This document shows positions 8,520 to 18,169 of a stretch of 64,000 nucleotides of DNA, piece after piece. The notes beneath the pieces were generated by a model. It did no database searches, had not been told where the DNA came from, and worked only from the letters and a program-made list of their open reading frames with translations. A program made the translations under genes and the position numbers. This DNA is from Streptococcus halotolerans (GTDB lineage Bacteria; Bacillota; Bacilli; Lactobacillales; Streptococcaceae): positions 496,001 to 560,000 of the forward strand of contig NZ_CP014835.1 in NCBI RefSeq assembly GCF_001598035.1, written 5' to 3'. Numbering within the stretch: position 1 is the stretch's first letter; every line of letters starts with the position of its first letter.

Positions 8520-11054
8520 ATGACAGTAGTTGAACACTTGATCGAAACGTTTATTCCAGAAAACTATAATCTTTTTCTTGATTTGAATCGCCAGGAAAAA
8601 CAATTTTCAGGTAATGTTGCTATCACAGGAGAAGCGCTAGATAATCAGATTGCCTTGCATCAAAAAGGATTGCACATCGAATCTGTAAAACTAGATAATG
8701 AAACACTTACTTTTGAGGTTGACCACGACAACGAATGTGTTCGTATCGATTCGCCTGATACCGGTATGATGACACTGGTCATTGAATTTTCGGGTAAAAT
8801 CACTGATAATATGACCGGAATTTACCCATCTTATTACACTGAAGATGGTGTCAAAAAAGAAGTTATTTCGACGCAGTTTGAAAGTCACTTTGCAAGAGAA
8901 GCTTTTCCATGTATTGATGAACCTGAAGCAAAAGCGACATTTGATCTCTCCTTAAAATTTGATCAAGAAGAAGGAGAGATAGCCCTCTCTAATATGCCTG
9001 AATCAAATCCTGAACTTCGTCAAGAAACAGGTGTCTGGAGCTTTGAAACCACACCAAGAATGTCTTCTTATTTGTTGGCTTTCGGTTTTGGAGACCTTCA
9101 AGGAAAAACACAAAAATCTAAAAATGGCACTGAAGTTGGAGTCTTCTCAACCAAGGCTCATCCTTTAAAATCACTTGATTTTGCACTAGATATTGCGGTT
9201 CGTGTCATTGATTTCTATGAAGATTATTTTGGTGTTGCTTACCCAATCCCATTGTCATACCATCTAGCTCTTCCTGATTTTTCTGCAGGAGCTATGGAGA
9301 ACTGGGGACTTGTTACTTACCGTGAAGTTTATCTTTTGGTGGATGAAAATTCTACGGCATCAAGTCGTCAACAAGTCGCGCTTGTTGTTGCTCATGAGTT
9401 AGCTCACCAATGGTTCGGAAATCTTGTAACGATGAAATGGTGGGATGATCTATGGTTAAATGAAAGTTTTGCCAACATGATGGAATACGTTTCTATTGAT
9501 GCTATCGAACCTTCATGGAATATTTTTGAAGATTTCCAAACAGCCGGTGTCCCACATGCCCTCAAACGTGATGCGACTGATGGGGTACAGTCAGTACATA
9601 TTGAAGTAAACCATCCAGATGAAATCAATACCTTGTTTGATTCAGCTATTGTTTATGCTAAAGGAAGTCGTCTCATGCATATGTTGCGTCGTTGGCTTGG
9701 TGACGATGCCTTTGCCGCTGGTTTGAAGGCTTATTTCAAAAAACATCAATATCAAAACACAGTAGGGTACGACTTATGGAGAGCTCTTTCAGATGCTTCT
9801 GGTAAAGATGTTGCCGGCTTCATGAATTCTTGGTTAGAGCAACCTGGTTATCCAGTTGTGACGGTAACTGTTGAAGATGATAACTTGGTTATTAGCCAAG
9901 AACAATTCTTTATTGGTGATGGAGAAAAAGTTGGTCGCTTGTGGCAAGTTCCGCTTAATAGCAATTGGGCTGGCCTTCCAGATACACTAACTGAAGAACG
10001 TCTTGTTATTCCTAATTATAGTCAACTCGCTGCGCAAAATAAGGGTGCCCTTCGTTTGAATACTGAGAATACAGCTCATTATATTTCAAATTATAAAGGT
10101 CAAGTTTTAGAGGCAATCCTTAACGATTTAGATAGTTTAGATGCAACAAGTCAACTACAAGTAACCGAAGAACGTCGTTTATTGGCTGAAGGTGGAAAAA
10201 TTTCTTACGCAGAGCTAGTTCCTCTGATTGAGCGATTATCAAAAGCAGATTCATATATGGTTGTCTCTGCCATCGTTTCTGTATTGAATGGTCTTGACAA
10301 GTTTATTGATGAGAATAGTGAAGAAGAAGCTGCCAAGCACGACTTGATTCGTCGTATTTTCCATTCCAAGTTTGAACGCTTAGGTTTTCTTCCAAAACCA
10401 GGAGAGTCTGATGAAGATGAAATGGTTCGCCAATTAGTTTTAACTCAGTTGATTGAAGCGCGTGATCTCGAAGTAACAGCACAAGCCAGTCAATTATTTG
10501 CACAGTATCACGATGATTTAGGGAAGATTCCTGCTTCCATTCGTACGGTACTCTTAGTCAATGAATTTAAATCTTCTGAAACAGCTGACCTTCTAAAAGA
10601 ATACATTGATTACTATGTCACGACTAATGACGGTACCTTCAAACGCCAATTGTCTCACGCTATTGCTAATACAAAGACAGAAAGTAACCTCTCAACAATT
10701 TTAGGCTTCCTAAAAGATAAAGATATTGTTAAACCACAGGATTTATCTTCTTGGTATGGAGCTCTTCTAAGTCACAGATTTAGTCAAGCTACCGTATGGA
10801 AGTGGTCAAAAGATAATTGGGATTGGATAAAAGAAGTTCTTGGAGGTGATATGAGTTTCGATGCTTTCGTTATCATACCTTCTCGCTTATTTAAAACAGC
10901 AGAAGCGTTTGAAGAATATAGAACCTTTTTTGAACCTCAATTAGATGATATGGCTATTAGCCGTAATATTGCTATGGGGATAAAAGAAATCTCAGCTCGA
11001 CTTGAATTAATCAACCAAGAAAAAGAAGCCATTTCAAAAGCCCTTTTGACATAA
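8520..11054 (+). CDS. pepN: PepN, M1-family aminopeptidase N
   Basis: 844-residue cytoplasmic zinc aminopeptidase. The substrate-binding exopeptidase motif GAMENWG is near residue 258 and the zinc site VVAHELAHQW (HExxH) near residue 290, with the third ligand Glu in LWLNESFANMMEY. The C-terminal half is the ERAP1-like helical domain. It removes N-terminal residues from peptides taken up for nutrition. AAGGAG precedes the ATG. The gene's own terminator has been separated from its stop codon by an insertion sequence. Confidence 0.96.
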   Translation: MTVVEHLIETFIPENYNLFLDLNRQEKQFSGNVAITGEALDNQIALHQKGLHIESVKLDNETLTFEVDHDNECVRIDSPDTGMMTLVIEFSGKITDNMTGIYPSYYTEDGVKKEVISTQFESHFAREAFPCIDEPEAKATFDLSLKFDQEEGEIALSNMPESNPELRQETGVWSFETTPRMSSYLLAFGFGDLQGKTQKSKNGTEVGVFSTKAHPLKSLDFALDIAVRVIDFYEDYFGVAYPIPLSYHLALPDFSAGAMENWGLVTYREVYLLVDENSTASSRQQVALVVAHELAHQWFGNLVTMKWWDDLWLNESFANMMEYVSIDAIEPSWNIFEDFQTAGVPHALKRDATDGVQSVHIEVNHPDEINTLFDSAIVYAKGSRLMHMLRRWLGDDAFAAGLKAYFKKHQYQNTVGYDLWRALSDASGKDVAGFMNSWLEQPGYPVVTVTVEDDNLVISQEQFFIGDGEKVGRLWQVPLNSNWAGLPDTLTEERLVIPNYSQLAAQNKGALRLNTENTAHYISNYKGQVLEAILNDLDSLDATSQLQVTEERRLLAEGGKISYAELVPLIERLSKADSYMVVSAIVSVLNGLDKFIDENSEEEAAKHDLIRRIFHSKFERLGFLPKPGESDEDEMVRQLVLTQLIEARDLEVTAQASQLFAQYHDDLGKIPASIRTVLLVNEFKSSETADLLKEYIDYYVTTNDGTFKRQLSHAIANTKTESNLSTILGFLKDKDIVKPQDLSSWYGALLSHRFSQATVWKWSKDNWDWIKEVLGGDMSFDAFVIIPSRLFKTAEAFEEYRTFFEPQLDDMAISRNIAMGIKEISARLELINQEKEAISKALLT

Positions 11055-11075
11055 GGTAACATCAACCTTTCCCAT

Positions 11076-11083
11076 AAAAAAAC
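11076..11083. repeat. Left target-site duplication of ISL3 copy 1
   Basis: The 8 bp AAAAAAAC directly precede the element and recur at 12502-12509 directly after it. Eight bases is the duplication length expected for ISL3. Confidence 0.9.
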
Positions 11084-12501
11084 GGCTCTTTGTCAACTGT
11101 AGTGGGTTGACTTATAGCTAACACCGAGAGAGGACCAGTTTGGTCTTCTCTTTTGTTGTGTTCAAAGCAAGATAAATCCGTTTTTTGAAGTTTTCGAAGT
11201 TCCTAAAGCCAAAAGCATTTCGCTTAATGACTTTAATAAGGTTGTTGGTGGCCTCTAGTTTGGCATTGGAATAAGGTAGTTTCAGAGCATTAATAATCTT
11301 CTCTTTGTCTTTTAGAAAGGTTGACAAGACGGTCTTGAAGATGGGATGGACCTGTTTGATGGTATCAGAAATGAGTTCAAAGAAGTGTTTCTCCTGCTTT
11401 TCTTGGAAATGAAAGAGAAGGCATTGGAAGAGTTCATAGTGGTGACGTAGCTCATCAGAGTAGTTCAAAAGACGTTGCACAATCTCTTGATTGGTCAAGT
11501 GCATGCGAAAAGTTGGACGATAAAACCGTTTATCGTTTAGGTTACGACTATCTTGTTGGATGAGTTTCCAGTAACGTTTCAAGGCCTTATAGTCGTGAGA
11601 TTGACGCTCAAATTGGTTCATGATTTGGATACGGAGACGGTTCATAGCACGAGATAACTGTTGAACAATGTGGAACCTATCGAGAACAATCTTCGCCTTA
11701 GGAAACAGTTGCTTAGCGATGTCATAATAGGGACTAAACATATCCATGGTGATGACTTTGACACGACTGCGCACCTTGTGAGAATACCGCATGAAATGAT
11801 TTCTGATGACAGCTTGCGTCCGCCCATCAAGGATAGCGATAATCTTGTTAGCATCGAAATCTTGGGCAATAAAGCTCATCTTTCCCTTCTTGAAAGCATA
11901 CTCATCCCAGGACATGTTCTCAGGTAACCAGGTTAAATCGGTCTTGCACTCAAAGCGGTTGAGTTGCCGATAGACAGTTGACACAGAGATAGACAGGTCT
12001 TCAGCGATTTTTGTCATTGCTTCACGGCTCATGAGTTTGTCGGTGATTTTGTGGTTAATGATGTTGGGAATCTGATGATTTTCTCTGACTAGAGAGGTCT
12101 TAGCGACAGCCATTTTCCCACACGCTTGACATTTGAAGCGACGCTTTTTGAGACGAATCAGTACTTTACAACCCGCCATTTCCAGATAGGGAATTTTGCA
12201 AGGCTTTTGGAAATCGTACTTTGTCATTTTTCCTTGACAATCAGGGCATTGCGGGGCATCATAATCTAACTTGGCATGATACTCTCTGTGAGTGAAGAAC
12301 TTGTCAAATGTCTTTTCAAAAGTGATGTTAGGGTCTTTAATGTCAAGCGAATCTTTGATATAATCTAATTGTTCCATATGAGTCTTTCTAATGAGTGGTT
12401 TGGTTGCTCTTCATTATAAGTCATATGGGACTTTTTTGCTATATTCAAAAAGACTCCATAATCTCCGAGAAGAATTTACCCACTACAGAAATTATAGAGC
12501 C
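11084..12501 (-). mobile_element. ISL3-family insertion sequence, copy 1 (1418 bp)
   Basis: The ends GGCTCTTTGTCAACTGTAGT and GGCTCTATAATTTCTGTAGT (read inward) form imperfect inverted repeats of about 24 bp. Both ends are flanked by an 8-bp direct repeat. One intact transposase gene fills the element on the minus strand. The boundaries were fixed by comparison with the second copy at 37596-39013, which differs only in its flanks. It resembles IS1193/IS1167-type ISL3 elements of streptococci. Confidence 0.95.
11118..12377 (-). CDS. tnpA: ISL3-family transposase (copy 1)
   Basis: 419-residue DDE transposase. An N-terminal zinc ribbon holds CPDCQGK and CQACGKM (about residues 43-84). A helix-turn-helix follows (AEDLSISVSTVYRQLNRF). 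The catalytic core includes SWDEYAF, VITMDMFSPYYDIA and IVLDRFHIVQ, with the late acidic residue in SNAKLEATNNLIKVIKR. Length is normal for ISL3. The full frame is open and encodes the same protein as copy 2, so the element is probably active or moved recently. Confidence 0.96.
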   Translation of the reverse strand: MEQLDYIKDSLDIKDPNITFEKTFDKFFTHREYHAKLDYDAPQCPDCQGKMTKYDFQKPCKIPYLEMAGCKVLIRLKKRRFKCQACGKMAVAKTSLVRENHQIPNIINHKITDKLMSREAMTKIAEDLSISVSTVYRQLNRFECKTDLTWLPENMSWDEYAFKKGKMSFIAQDFDANKIIAILDGRTQAVIRNHFMRYSHKVRSRVKVITMDMFSPYYDIAKQLFPKAKIVLDRFHIVQQLSRAMNRLRIQIMNQFERQSHDYKALKRYWKLIQQDSRNLNDKRFYRPTFRMHLTNQEIVQRLLNYSDELRHHYELFQCLLFHFQEKQEKHFFELISDTIKQVHPIFKTVLSTFLKDKEKIINALKLPYSNAKLEATNNLIKVIKRNAFGFRNFENFKKRIYLALNTTKEKTKLVLSRC

Positions 12502-12550
12502 AAAAAAACGAGTCCATCACAGTAACATTCTGAGATTGGACTCGTTTTTT
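12502..12550 (+). terminator. pepN terminator, split from its gene by ISL3
   Basis: ACGAGTCCA pairs with TGGACTCGT around a 20-base loop and is followed by TTTTTT. The first 8 bases (AAAAAAAC) are the right copy of the target duplication, so the IS landed at the foot of this stem and the duplication kept the stem whole. Confidence 0.88.
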
Positions 12551-12682
12551 ATCATCATAAATTGGATAAATACAGGGACTTTAGCTTTAGTTAAGCCTGC
12601 TAAATTACAATAGTGGAAATGTTAAATAATAAAAATACTCTCGCAAGGACTGAAACAAGTGGCTTAGCTAAGCATAATTAGG

Positions 12683-12688
12683 TATAAT
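12683..12688 (+). promoter_or_regulatory. -10 box of the ciaRH promoter
   Basis: TATAAT lies 25 bases before the ciaR ATG, with a GGCTTAGCTAAGC palindrome upstream at 12661-12673. The classical CiaR direct repeat was not found here. Confidence 0.55.
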
Positions 12689-12712
12689 GTAAGAACAAAG
12701 GAGAAATGTTTT

Positions 12713-13384
12713 ATGATAAAATTGCTCTTGGTTGAAGATGATTTGAGTTTATCCAATTCGGTTTTTGATTTTCTAGATGATTTTGCAGATGTAATGCAGG
12801 TTTTCGACGGTGAAGAAGGTTTGTATGAAGCTGAATCTGGCGTTTATGATCTTATTTTGTTAGATTTGATGCTTCCTGAAAAAAATGGCTTCCAGGTTTT
12901 GAAAGAATTGCGAGAAAAAGGAATTACGACACCCGTTCTTATCATGACAGCCAAAGAAAGCCTAGATGATAAAGGTCATGGTTTTGAACTGGGGGCTGAT
13001 GATTATTTAACAAAACCATTTTACCTCGAAGAACTAAAAATGCGTATTCAGGCGCTGTTGAAACGCTCTGGTAAACTAACCAATAATAACATTGTTTACG
13101 GAGATCTTACAGTTGATACTTCGATCAATAGTGTTACGGTCGATGGTAACAATGTAGAACTGTTAGGGAAAGAATTTGAATTGTTGCTGTATTTTCTACA
13201 AAACCAAAACGTTATTTTGCCTAAAACACAGATTTTTGATCGACTTTGGGGTTTTGACAGTGACACGACTATCTCAGTCGTTGAAGTTTACGTTTCAAAA
13301 ATTCGTAAAAAACTAAAGGGTACAAGTTTTGCGGAAAACTTACAAACCTTAAGAAGTGTTGGCTACATTTTAAAAGATGCATAA
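12713..13384 (+). CDS. ciaR: CiaR, OmpR-family response regulator
   Basis: 223-residue regulator. The receiver domain has the acidic pocket VEDD (about residues 7-10), the phosphoacceptor Asp in [13 protein letters not shown] (about 51) and Lys in YLTKPFY (about 102). The C-terminal winged helix (about 125-220) ends in [13 protein letters not shown] and LRSVGYIL. CiaR controls stress tolerance, competence and small csRNAs in streptococci. AAAGGAG lies before the ATG. It overlaps ciaH by 8 bases. Confidence 0.93.
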   Translation: MIKLLLVEDDLSLSNSVFDFLDDFADVMQVFDGEEGLYEAESGVYDLILLDLMLPEKNGFQVLKELREKGITTPVLIMTAKESLDDKGHGFELGADDYLTKPFYLEELKMRIQALLKRSGKLTNNNIVYGDLTVDTSINSVTVDGNNVELLGKEFELLLYFLQNQNVILPKTQIFDRLWGFDSDTTISVVEVYVSKIRKKLKGTSFAENLQTLRSVGYILKDA

Positions 13385-14684
13385 ATATATACAACAAAAG
13401 ATACATTCGGACAACTTTAATCCATTTATTCATTTCGCAGCCGTTTTCACAGCTATTTTCTTTGTCATGACCATTATAATCCTTCAAATTATGCGGTTAG
13501 GATTGTACTCATCGACAGATAGTAGTCTGAAGCAAGCTAGAGGTGTTATTTCAACCTATATTGATATGACCATGTCACGAACCTACTCTTGGAAGTCCGT
13601 TGAAAATGGTATCAATATTACTATTGAGCCAAGTAAAATTAACCCTGACGATAATTTAGTTGCAGCGTTAGATGTTATTGTTTATGACAAGCATGGGAAT
13701 ATTCTTAATACACTGGATGCTTATTCTGAGTTTTCACGAGTGAGTTTGAAAAAATCACAGTTAAATACTATTGTAAAACGAAGACTTTTAAATGCGTATG
13801 GCCATTCTGAAAACTATCGTAGTGTCACCTTGGAGGTTTCAGATCCTGACTATCCTCAAGCGAAATACATCAGTTTTTTAGCTAGTACCAGGCAATTAGA
13901 TGAAGCTTACGATCGCTATGTCAAAGTAGTAGTAACAATCATGATGATATTTTGGTTCATATCTGTTATCACCAGTGTTTATTTGGCAAAATGGAGCCGT
14001 AAACCTATCATTGCTAGTTATGAGAAACAAAAAAGTTTTGTTGAAAACGCCAGTCATGAGTTAAGGACGCCACTGACAGTTCTACAAAATCGTTTGGAAA
14101 CCCTATTTAGAAAACCAAATGATACGATTTTAGAACATAGCGAAAATATAGCAGCTAGTCTTGATGAAGTCAGAAACATGAGACTATTAACGACAAATCT
14201 TTTGAATTTAGCAAGAAGAGATGATGGTATTCATCCTAAAATAGAAGAATTAGCACCTTCCTTTTTCGATGATATTTTTGATAATTATCAATTGATCGCA
14301 GAAGAAAACGGTAAACAACTGCTATTAACAAATCAAATCAGTCGCCCACTGAAATCTGATAAGACGTTGATGAAGCAGTTGGTGACAATCTTATTTGATA
14401 ATGCTCTAAAATATACTGGCGATTCCGGTATCATAGCAATTTCAGTAGAAAATAAGGGCCGCCGATTCTTACTAAAAGTATCGGATAATGGTCCTGGTAT
14501 ATCGGATAATGATAAACAGAAGATTTTTGATCGATTTTATCGGGTTGATAAGGCGAGAACAAGACAAACCGGAGGGTTCGGGCTGGGCTTATCATTGGCC
14601 AAACAAATTGTTGATGCTCTTGGAGGGGAAATCACTGTTAAAGATAACGAGCCCAGGGGAGCTGTTTTTGAAGTTCTGATATAA
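13377..14684 (+). CDS. ciaH: CiaH, sensor histidine kinase
   Basis: 435-residue membrane kinase. Transmembrane helices lie near residues 20-42 and 180-205, with an extracytoplasmic sensor domain between. The DHp helix has [17 protein letters not shown] with the phosphoaccepting His near residue 226. The catalytic domain shows the N box (LFDNALKYT), G1 (VSDNGPGIS), F ([12 protein letters not shown]) and G2 ([12 protein letters not shown]) motifs. Partner of CiaR by sequence and by overlapping frames. Confidence 0.93.
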   Translation: MHKYIQQKIHSDNFNPFIHFAAVFTAIFFVMTIIILQIMRLGLYSSTDSSLKQARGVISTYIDMTMSRTYSWKSVENGINITIEPSKINPDDNLVAALDVIVYDKHGNILNTLDAYSEFSRVSLKKSQLNTIVKRRLLNAYGHSENYRSVTLEVSDPDYPQAKYISFLASTRQLDEAYDRYVKVVVTIMMIFWFISVITSVYLAKWSRKPIIASYEKQKSFVENASHELRTPLTVLQNRLETLFRKPNDTILEHSENIAASLDEVRNMRLLTTNLLNLARRDDGIHPKIEELAPSFFDDIFDNYQLIAEENGKQLLLTNQISRPLKSDKTLMKQLVTILFDNALKYTGDSGIIAISVENKGRRFLLKVSDNGPGISDNDKQKIFDRFYRVDKARTRQTGGFGLGLSLAKQIVDALGGEITVKDNEPRGAVFEVLI

Positions 14685-14693
14685 GGATAACTT

Positions 14694-14728
14694 AAAAGCT
14701 AAGTGCTATTCTGGCACTTAGCTTTTTT
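14694..14728 (+). terminator. Terminator of ciaRH
   Basis: AAGCTAAGTGC pairs with GCACTTAGCTT over a 7-base loop, followed by TTTTTT. Confidence 0.92.
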
Positions 14729-14802
14729 ATCGATAATTGAAATAGAGACAGCACAGACATAGAAACAAATATAGGTGCAGCATTGTCACTAGATTTTCAT
14801 AG

Positions 14803-14851
14803 AACACCTCAGGAAAATATTGTTCAATGGCAATACTTTCCTGAGGTGTTT
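14803..14851. other. Unassigned long hairpin between ciaH and rpsT
   Basis: AACACCTCAGGAAA pairs with TTTCCTGAGGTGTT, and the stem continues with ATATTG/CAATA around TTCAATGG. It lies outside the ciaH and rpsT terminators. It could be a small RNA, a further terminator or an IS relic; no gene was found with it. Confidence 0.5.
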
Positions 14852-14905
14852 TATGTCTTATTATTGTTTTAATGAACTGTTTTTGCAACAGAACTTTTAA
14901 GCAAG

Positions 14906-14931
14906 CAAAAAGAGTCATCAGCTGATGACTC
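14906..14931 (-). terminator. Terminator of rpsT
   Basis: Perfect palindrome GAGTCATCAGCTGATGACTC at 14912-14931, followed on the minus strand by TTTTT; 14 bases after the rpsT stop. Confidence 0.9.
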
Positions 14932-14945
14932 GATTTTTAGATTGA

Positions 14946-15179
14946 TTAGCCAAGTTTTGTAGCAAGACGCGCTTTATCACGGCTAGCTTTGTTTGCGTGG
15001 ATCAAACCTTTTGATTTTGCTTTATCGATGCTTGAAGAAGCAGCGCGGAAAAGCTCTTCAGTTGGGTTAGCTTCAAAAGCTTTAATCGCAGAACGCATAG
15101 CTGATTTTTGTGCTGAGTTTTTTTCGTTACGTTTAACGTTAAGTTCAGCGCGTTTGATAGCTGATTTAATATTTGCCAA
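14946..15179 (-). CDS. rpsT: 30S ribosomal protein S20
   Basis: 77-residue basic helical protein ([20 protein letters not shown] at the N-terminus, [18 protein letters not shown] near the end). It binds 16S rRNA early in small-subunit assembly. I place the start at TTG 15179, because GGAGGTG sits seven bases upstream and the mature family sequence begins [11 protein letters not shown] longer in-frame reading from 15272 would run over coaA and lacks a ribosome site. UUG starts are known for rpsT elsewhere. Confidence 0.92.
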   Translation of the reverse strand: MANIKSAIKRAELNVKRNEKNSAQKSAMRSAIKAFEANPTEELFRAASSSIDKAKSKGLIHANKASRDKARLATKLG

Positions 15180-15246
15180 AGTATTCACCTCCATATTTAC
15201 TAACTCTATCATTATATAAGAAAATGATGGCTTTGACAAGTCTTTC

Positions 15247-16167
15247 TCACTTTTTGAGGTAAATTTCATCAATTTTATGATTGTGAGATTTATGCAAGAT
15301 AATATCAGCGCGATTACGTGATGGCTCGATATAATGTTTTAGGTTGAGAAGATTGATGTTTTTCCATGTGGTCTTCGCAATATCTAAGGCTTCATGATGG
15401 CTTAATTGTGTGAAACGATAATAGTAGTTATCTTTATCTTCCTTTGCAATTAAAAGTAATTTGGCAAAACGTTCCAAATACCACTCTTCAATATGTTCAA
15501 CATTTGCATCGATGTAAATGGAAAAATCAAAATAGTCAGCCATGTAAAGGCGTTCATTTTGTGGATTTTGAAAGACATTGATGCCTTCAACGATTAAGAA
15601 ATCTGGCGCTGCCAGAGACATCATCTGATTTGGAATAATGTCATAAATTTCATGGGAATAAATGGGAATATCAACGGTTCCGCCATTTTTGATACTATCT
15701 AAAAAGTGAAGAAGTCGCGGCATATCGTAAGATTCTGGAAAACCTTTTCGATTAAGGATCCCTTTATCAATCAAAGTCTGATTAGGAAATAAAAAACCAT
15801 CCGTTGTCACTAATTCCACTTGGCTTTCTGGGTATGTTCGACTTAATAGTAATTGTAGCAACCGACTTGTCGTGGATTTACCAACAGCTACAGATCCCGA
15901 TACTCCAATGATAAAGGGGCGTTGATTGGGTTCATCCTTTAAGAAAAGGCTTTTAGAAAAAGCTAAGTCGTCGATACTTTTTTTGTAAATTTTTATGAGA
16001 TTAATTAGTGGAAGATAAATATCTTTAACATCTCCTAAATCAATTTTATCGTTCAAGCTTCTGAGCGATTCAAGCTCTTCAGAAGTAAGCAGTGCGGGTG
16101 TGTGACGATGAAGTTGTTGCCAATCCTGTCTAGACATACTTATAAAATTAATTAAATCGTGAATCAT
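15247..16167 (-). CDS. coaA: CoaA, type I pantothenate kinase
   Basis: 306-residue cytoplasmic kinase, the first step of CoA synthesis. Walker A is [15 protein letters not shown] (about residue 95). [22 protein letters not shown] and [10 protein letters not shown] are signature segments of the bacterial type I enzyme. CAGGAG precedes the ATG at 16167. It diverges from the rsmC-like gene. The rest of the pathway (PanT, CoaB, CoaC) lies at 41.5-43.3 kb. Confidence 0.95.
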   Translation of the reverse strand: MIHDLINFISMSRQDWQQLHRHTPALLTSEELESLRSLNDKIDLGDVKDIYLPLINLIKIYKKSIDDLAFSKSLFLKDEPNQRPFIIGVSGSVAVGKSTTSRLLQLLLSRTYPESQVELVTTDGFLFPNQTLIDKGILNRKGFPESYDMPRLLHFLDSIKNGGTVDIPIYSHEIYDIIPNQMMSLAAPDFLIVEGINVFQNPQNERLYMADYFDFSIYIDANVEHIEEWYLERFAKLLLIAKEDKDNYYYRFTQLSHHEALDIAKTTWKNINLLNLKHYIEPSRNRADIILHKSHNHKIDEIYLKK

Positions 16168-16292
16168 AATGTAAACTCCTGACCAACATTATAACAATAA
16201 AAAAGAAAAATGAAAACAGTTTCAAAAAAACTAGTACAAAAGGCAAAATTATGGTAAAATAGTACCACGAAAGCAAGTAGAAAAGAGATAAG

Positions 16293-16883
16293 ATGGCTAA
16301 CATGTACTACGAGGAAAATCCTAATAGCAGTCATGATATTCAAGAATTGAGCGTGACACTTTTGGGAGAGAATTTCCGCTTTAAGACGGATGCAGGTGTC
16401 TTTTCAAAAAAAATGATTGATTTTGGAAGTCAAGTATTATTGAACACATTAACCTTTAAATTTAATGATAGTGTGCTAGATGTGGGTTGCGGATATGGCC
16501 CACTTGGTATTTCTTTAGCCAAAGTTCAAGGCGTGCAAGCTACCATGGTAGATATTAATAATCGTGCGCTTGATTTAGCAAAAGAAAATGCCAAAGCCAA
16601 CAAGGTAGAAGTTGACATTTACCAATCTAATATTTATGAGAAAGTTACTGGAAAGTTTGACCATATTATTTCTAATCCCCCCATTCGTGCTGGTAAAGAG
16701 ATTGTCCATACGATATTGGAAGAATCTTTTCATTATCTCAATGAGGGTGGGGATTTAACAATTGTCATTCAAAAGAAACAGGGTGCTCCAAGTGCCAAGA
16801 CTAAAATGGAAGAAGTTTTTGGCAATGTTGACACTCTGAAAAAAGATAAAGGCTATTACATTTTAAGGAGTGTTAAAGAATGA
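16293..16883 (+). CDS. RsmC-like class I SAM methyltransferase
   Basis: 196-residue methyltransferase. Motif I VLDVGCGYGPLGISLA is near residue 64, the acidic ribose contact TMVDINNRALDLA near 88, and the catalytic SNPPIRAG near 127. That NPPI motif is typical of RsmC/RlmG guanine-N2 rRNA methyltransferases. It is shorter than E. coli RsmC and has no duplicated N-terminal domain, so the exact target is uncertain. It overlaps pdp by 4 bases (ATGA) and leads the nucleoside salvage operon. Confidence 0.85.
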   Translation: MANMYYEENPNSSHDIQELSVTLLGENFRFKTDAGVFSKKMIDFGSQVLLNTLTFKFNDSVLDVGCGYGPLGISLAKVQGVQATMVDINNRALDLAKENAKANKVEVDIYQSNIYEKVTGKFDHIISNPPIRAGKEIVHTILEESFHYLNEGGDLTIVIQKKQGAPSAKTKMEEVFGNVDTLKKDKGYYILRSVKE

Positions 16884-18157
16884 GAGCAGTAGATTTAATT
16901 CAAAAAAAACGCGATGGCTTTGAGCTTACAACAGAGGAAATCAACTGGCTAATCGATGGTTACGTATCTGGTCAAGTTCCAGATTACCAAATGGCAGCTT
17001 GGGCAATGGCTGTCTACTTTAAAGGAATGTCGACTCGTGAAACCAGTGATTTAACGATGGCTATGGTCGCTACTGGGGATCAAATCGATCTTTCTGCTAT
17101 TGAAGGCATCAAGACGGATAAACACTCAACTGGCGGTGTCGGAGATAAGGTGACCTTGATTTTGGCACCATTAGTAGCTAGTTTCGGAGTACCTGTTGCC
17201 AAAATGAGTGGTCGGGGATTAGGGCACACTGGAGGAACTCTTGATAAATTAGAATCTATTAAAGGCTATCAAATTGAAAGAACTCAAGAAGAGTTTATCA
17301 AACAAGTTCAAGATATTGGTATATCGGTGATAGGACAATCTAATCAATTGGTTCGCGCTGATAAATTACTTTACGCCCTTAGAGATGTGACAGCTACGGT
17401 CGATATTATTCCTTTGATTGCTAGCTCTGTTATGAGTAAGAAAATCGCTGCGGGGGCAGACGCCATTTTACTTGATGTCACAGTCGGTGAGGGTGCTTTC
17501 ATGAAGACAATCGATGAGGCTGAAGAACTTGCTCAAACCATGGTTGACCTGGGAAAAGCTGTTGGTCGTAAGACGGTTGCTGTTATTACTGATATGCGTC
17601 AACCTGTTGGACAGGCTATTGGGAACCGTCTAGAAGTTTTGGAAGCTCTCGATATTATGAAAGGGCAAGCGCGTGAAGACGTCACTCACTTTATTTGTGA
17701 ACTTGCTCAAATGATGCTTAGCTTAGCTGGAAAAAATATTGACCTGGAGACGATTCACGATCACCTGGTTAATGGAAAAGCATTGGCAAAATTTGAAGAA
17801 ATGGTAGTTGCGCAAGGAGGTGATTTAACAGATTTACATCGTCAATCATCAGCCGAATTTATTACTGACATCAAGGCAGACAGGGATGGTTTTATCGAAG
17901 CGTTACCCGCATTAGAATTTGGATTGTTCGCTATGAGATTAGGAGCAGGCCGTGCCGTAAAAACCGACTCTCTGGACTATGAAAGCGGTATAGTGTTCGT
18001 GAAAAAAATTGGTGACAGTGTTAGCAAGGATGAAATCGTCGCAAAAATCTACTCAAACCAAAAATTAACCGAAAATCTACTTACAGAATTCAAAAAAAAT
18101 GTTAAAATAGGTATGACTAAAAATCAACCTAAAGAAATTGTAAAAATCATATCTTAG
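16880..18157 (+). CDS. pdp: Pyrimidine-nucleoside phosphorylase
   Basis: 425-residue enzyme of the thymidine/pyrimidine phosphorylase family. The phosphate-binding KTDKHSTGGVGDKV (about residues 78-91), the signature SGRGLGHTGGTLDKLESI (about 110-127) and GRKTVAVITDMRQPVG are visible. It splits uridine and thymidine into base and sugar-1-phosphate. It overlaps the upstream methyltransferase by 4 bases and is followed by deoC, which uses the deoxyribose phosphate. Confidence 0.94.
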   Translation: MRAVDLIQKKRDGFELTTEEINWLIDGYVSGQVPDYQMAAWAMAVYFKGMSTRETSDLTMAMVATGDQIDLSAIEGIKTDKHSTGGVGDKVTLILAPLVASFGVPVAKMSGRGLGHTGGTLDKLESIKGYQIERTQEEFIKQVQDIGISVIGQSNQLVRADKLLYALRDVTATVDIIPLIASSVMSKKIAAGADAILLDVTVGEGAFMKTIDEAEELAQTMVDLGKAVGRKTVAVITDMRQPVGQAIGNRLEVLEALDIMKGQAREDVTHFICELAQMMLSLAGKNIDLETIHDHLVNGKALAKFEEMVVAQGGDLTDLHRQSSAEFITDIKADRDGFIEALPALEFGLFAMRLGAGRAVKTDSLDYESGIVFVKKIGDSVSKDEIVAKIYSNQKLTENLLTEFKKNVKIGMTKNQPKEIVKIIS

Positions 18158-18169
18158 GAGATAGCTAAA

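Noticed and set aside
11661..11927. Open frame of 88 codons on the plus strand inside ISL3 copy 1 (and its twin in copy 2)
   Set aside because: It is antisense to the transposase core, has no ribosome site or promoter, and exists only because the transposase is conserved.
13380..14684. Any CRISPR array or phage module in the window
   Set aside because: No regularly spaced repeats, integrase, or phage structural genes were seen anywhere in the 64 kb.
15180..15272. N-terminal extension of ribosomal protein S20
   Set aside because: The extension has no ribosome site, overlaps coaA, and the family sequence begins at the TTG at 15179 with GGAGGTG upstream.
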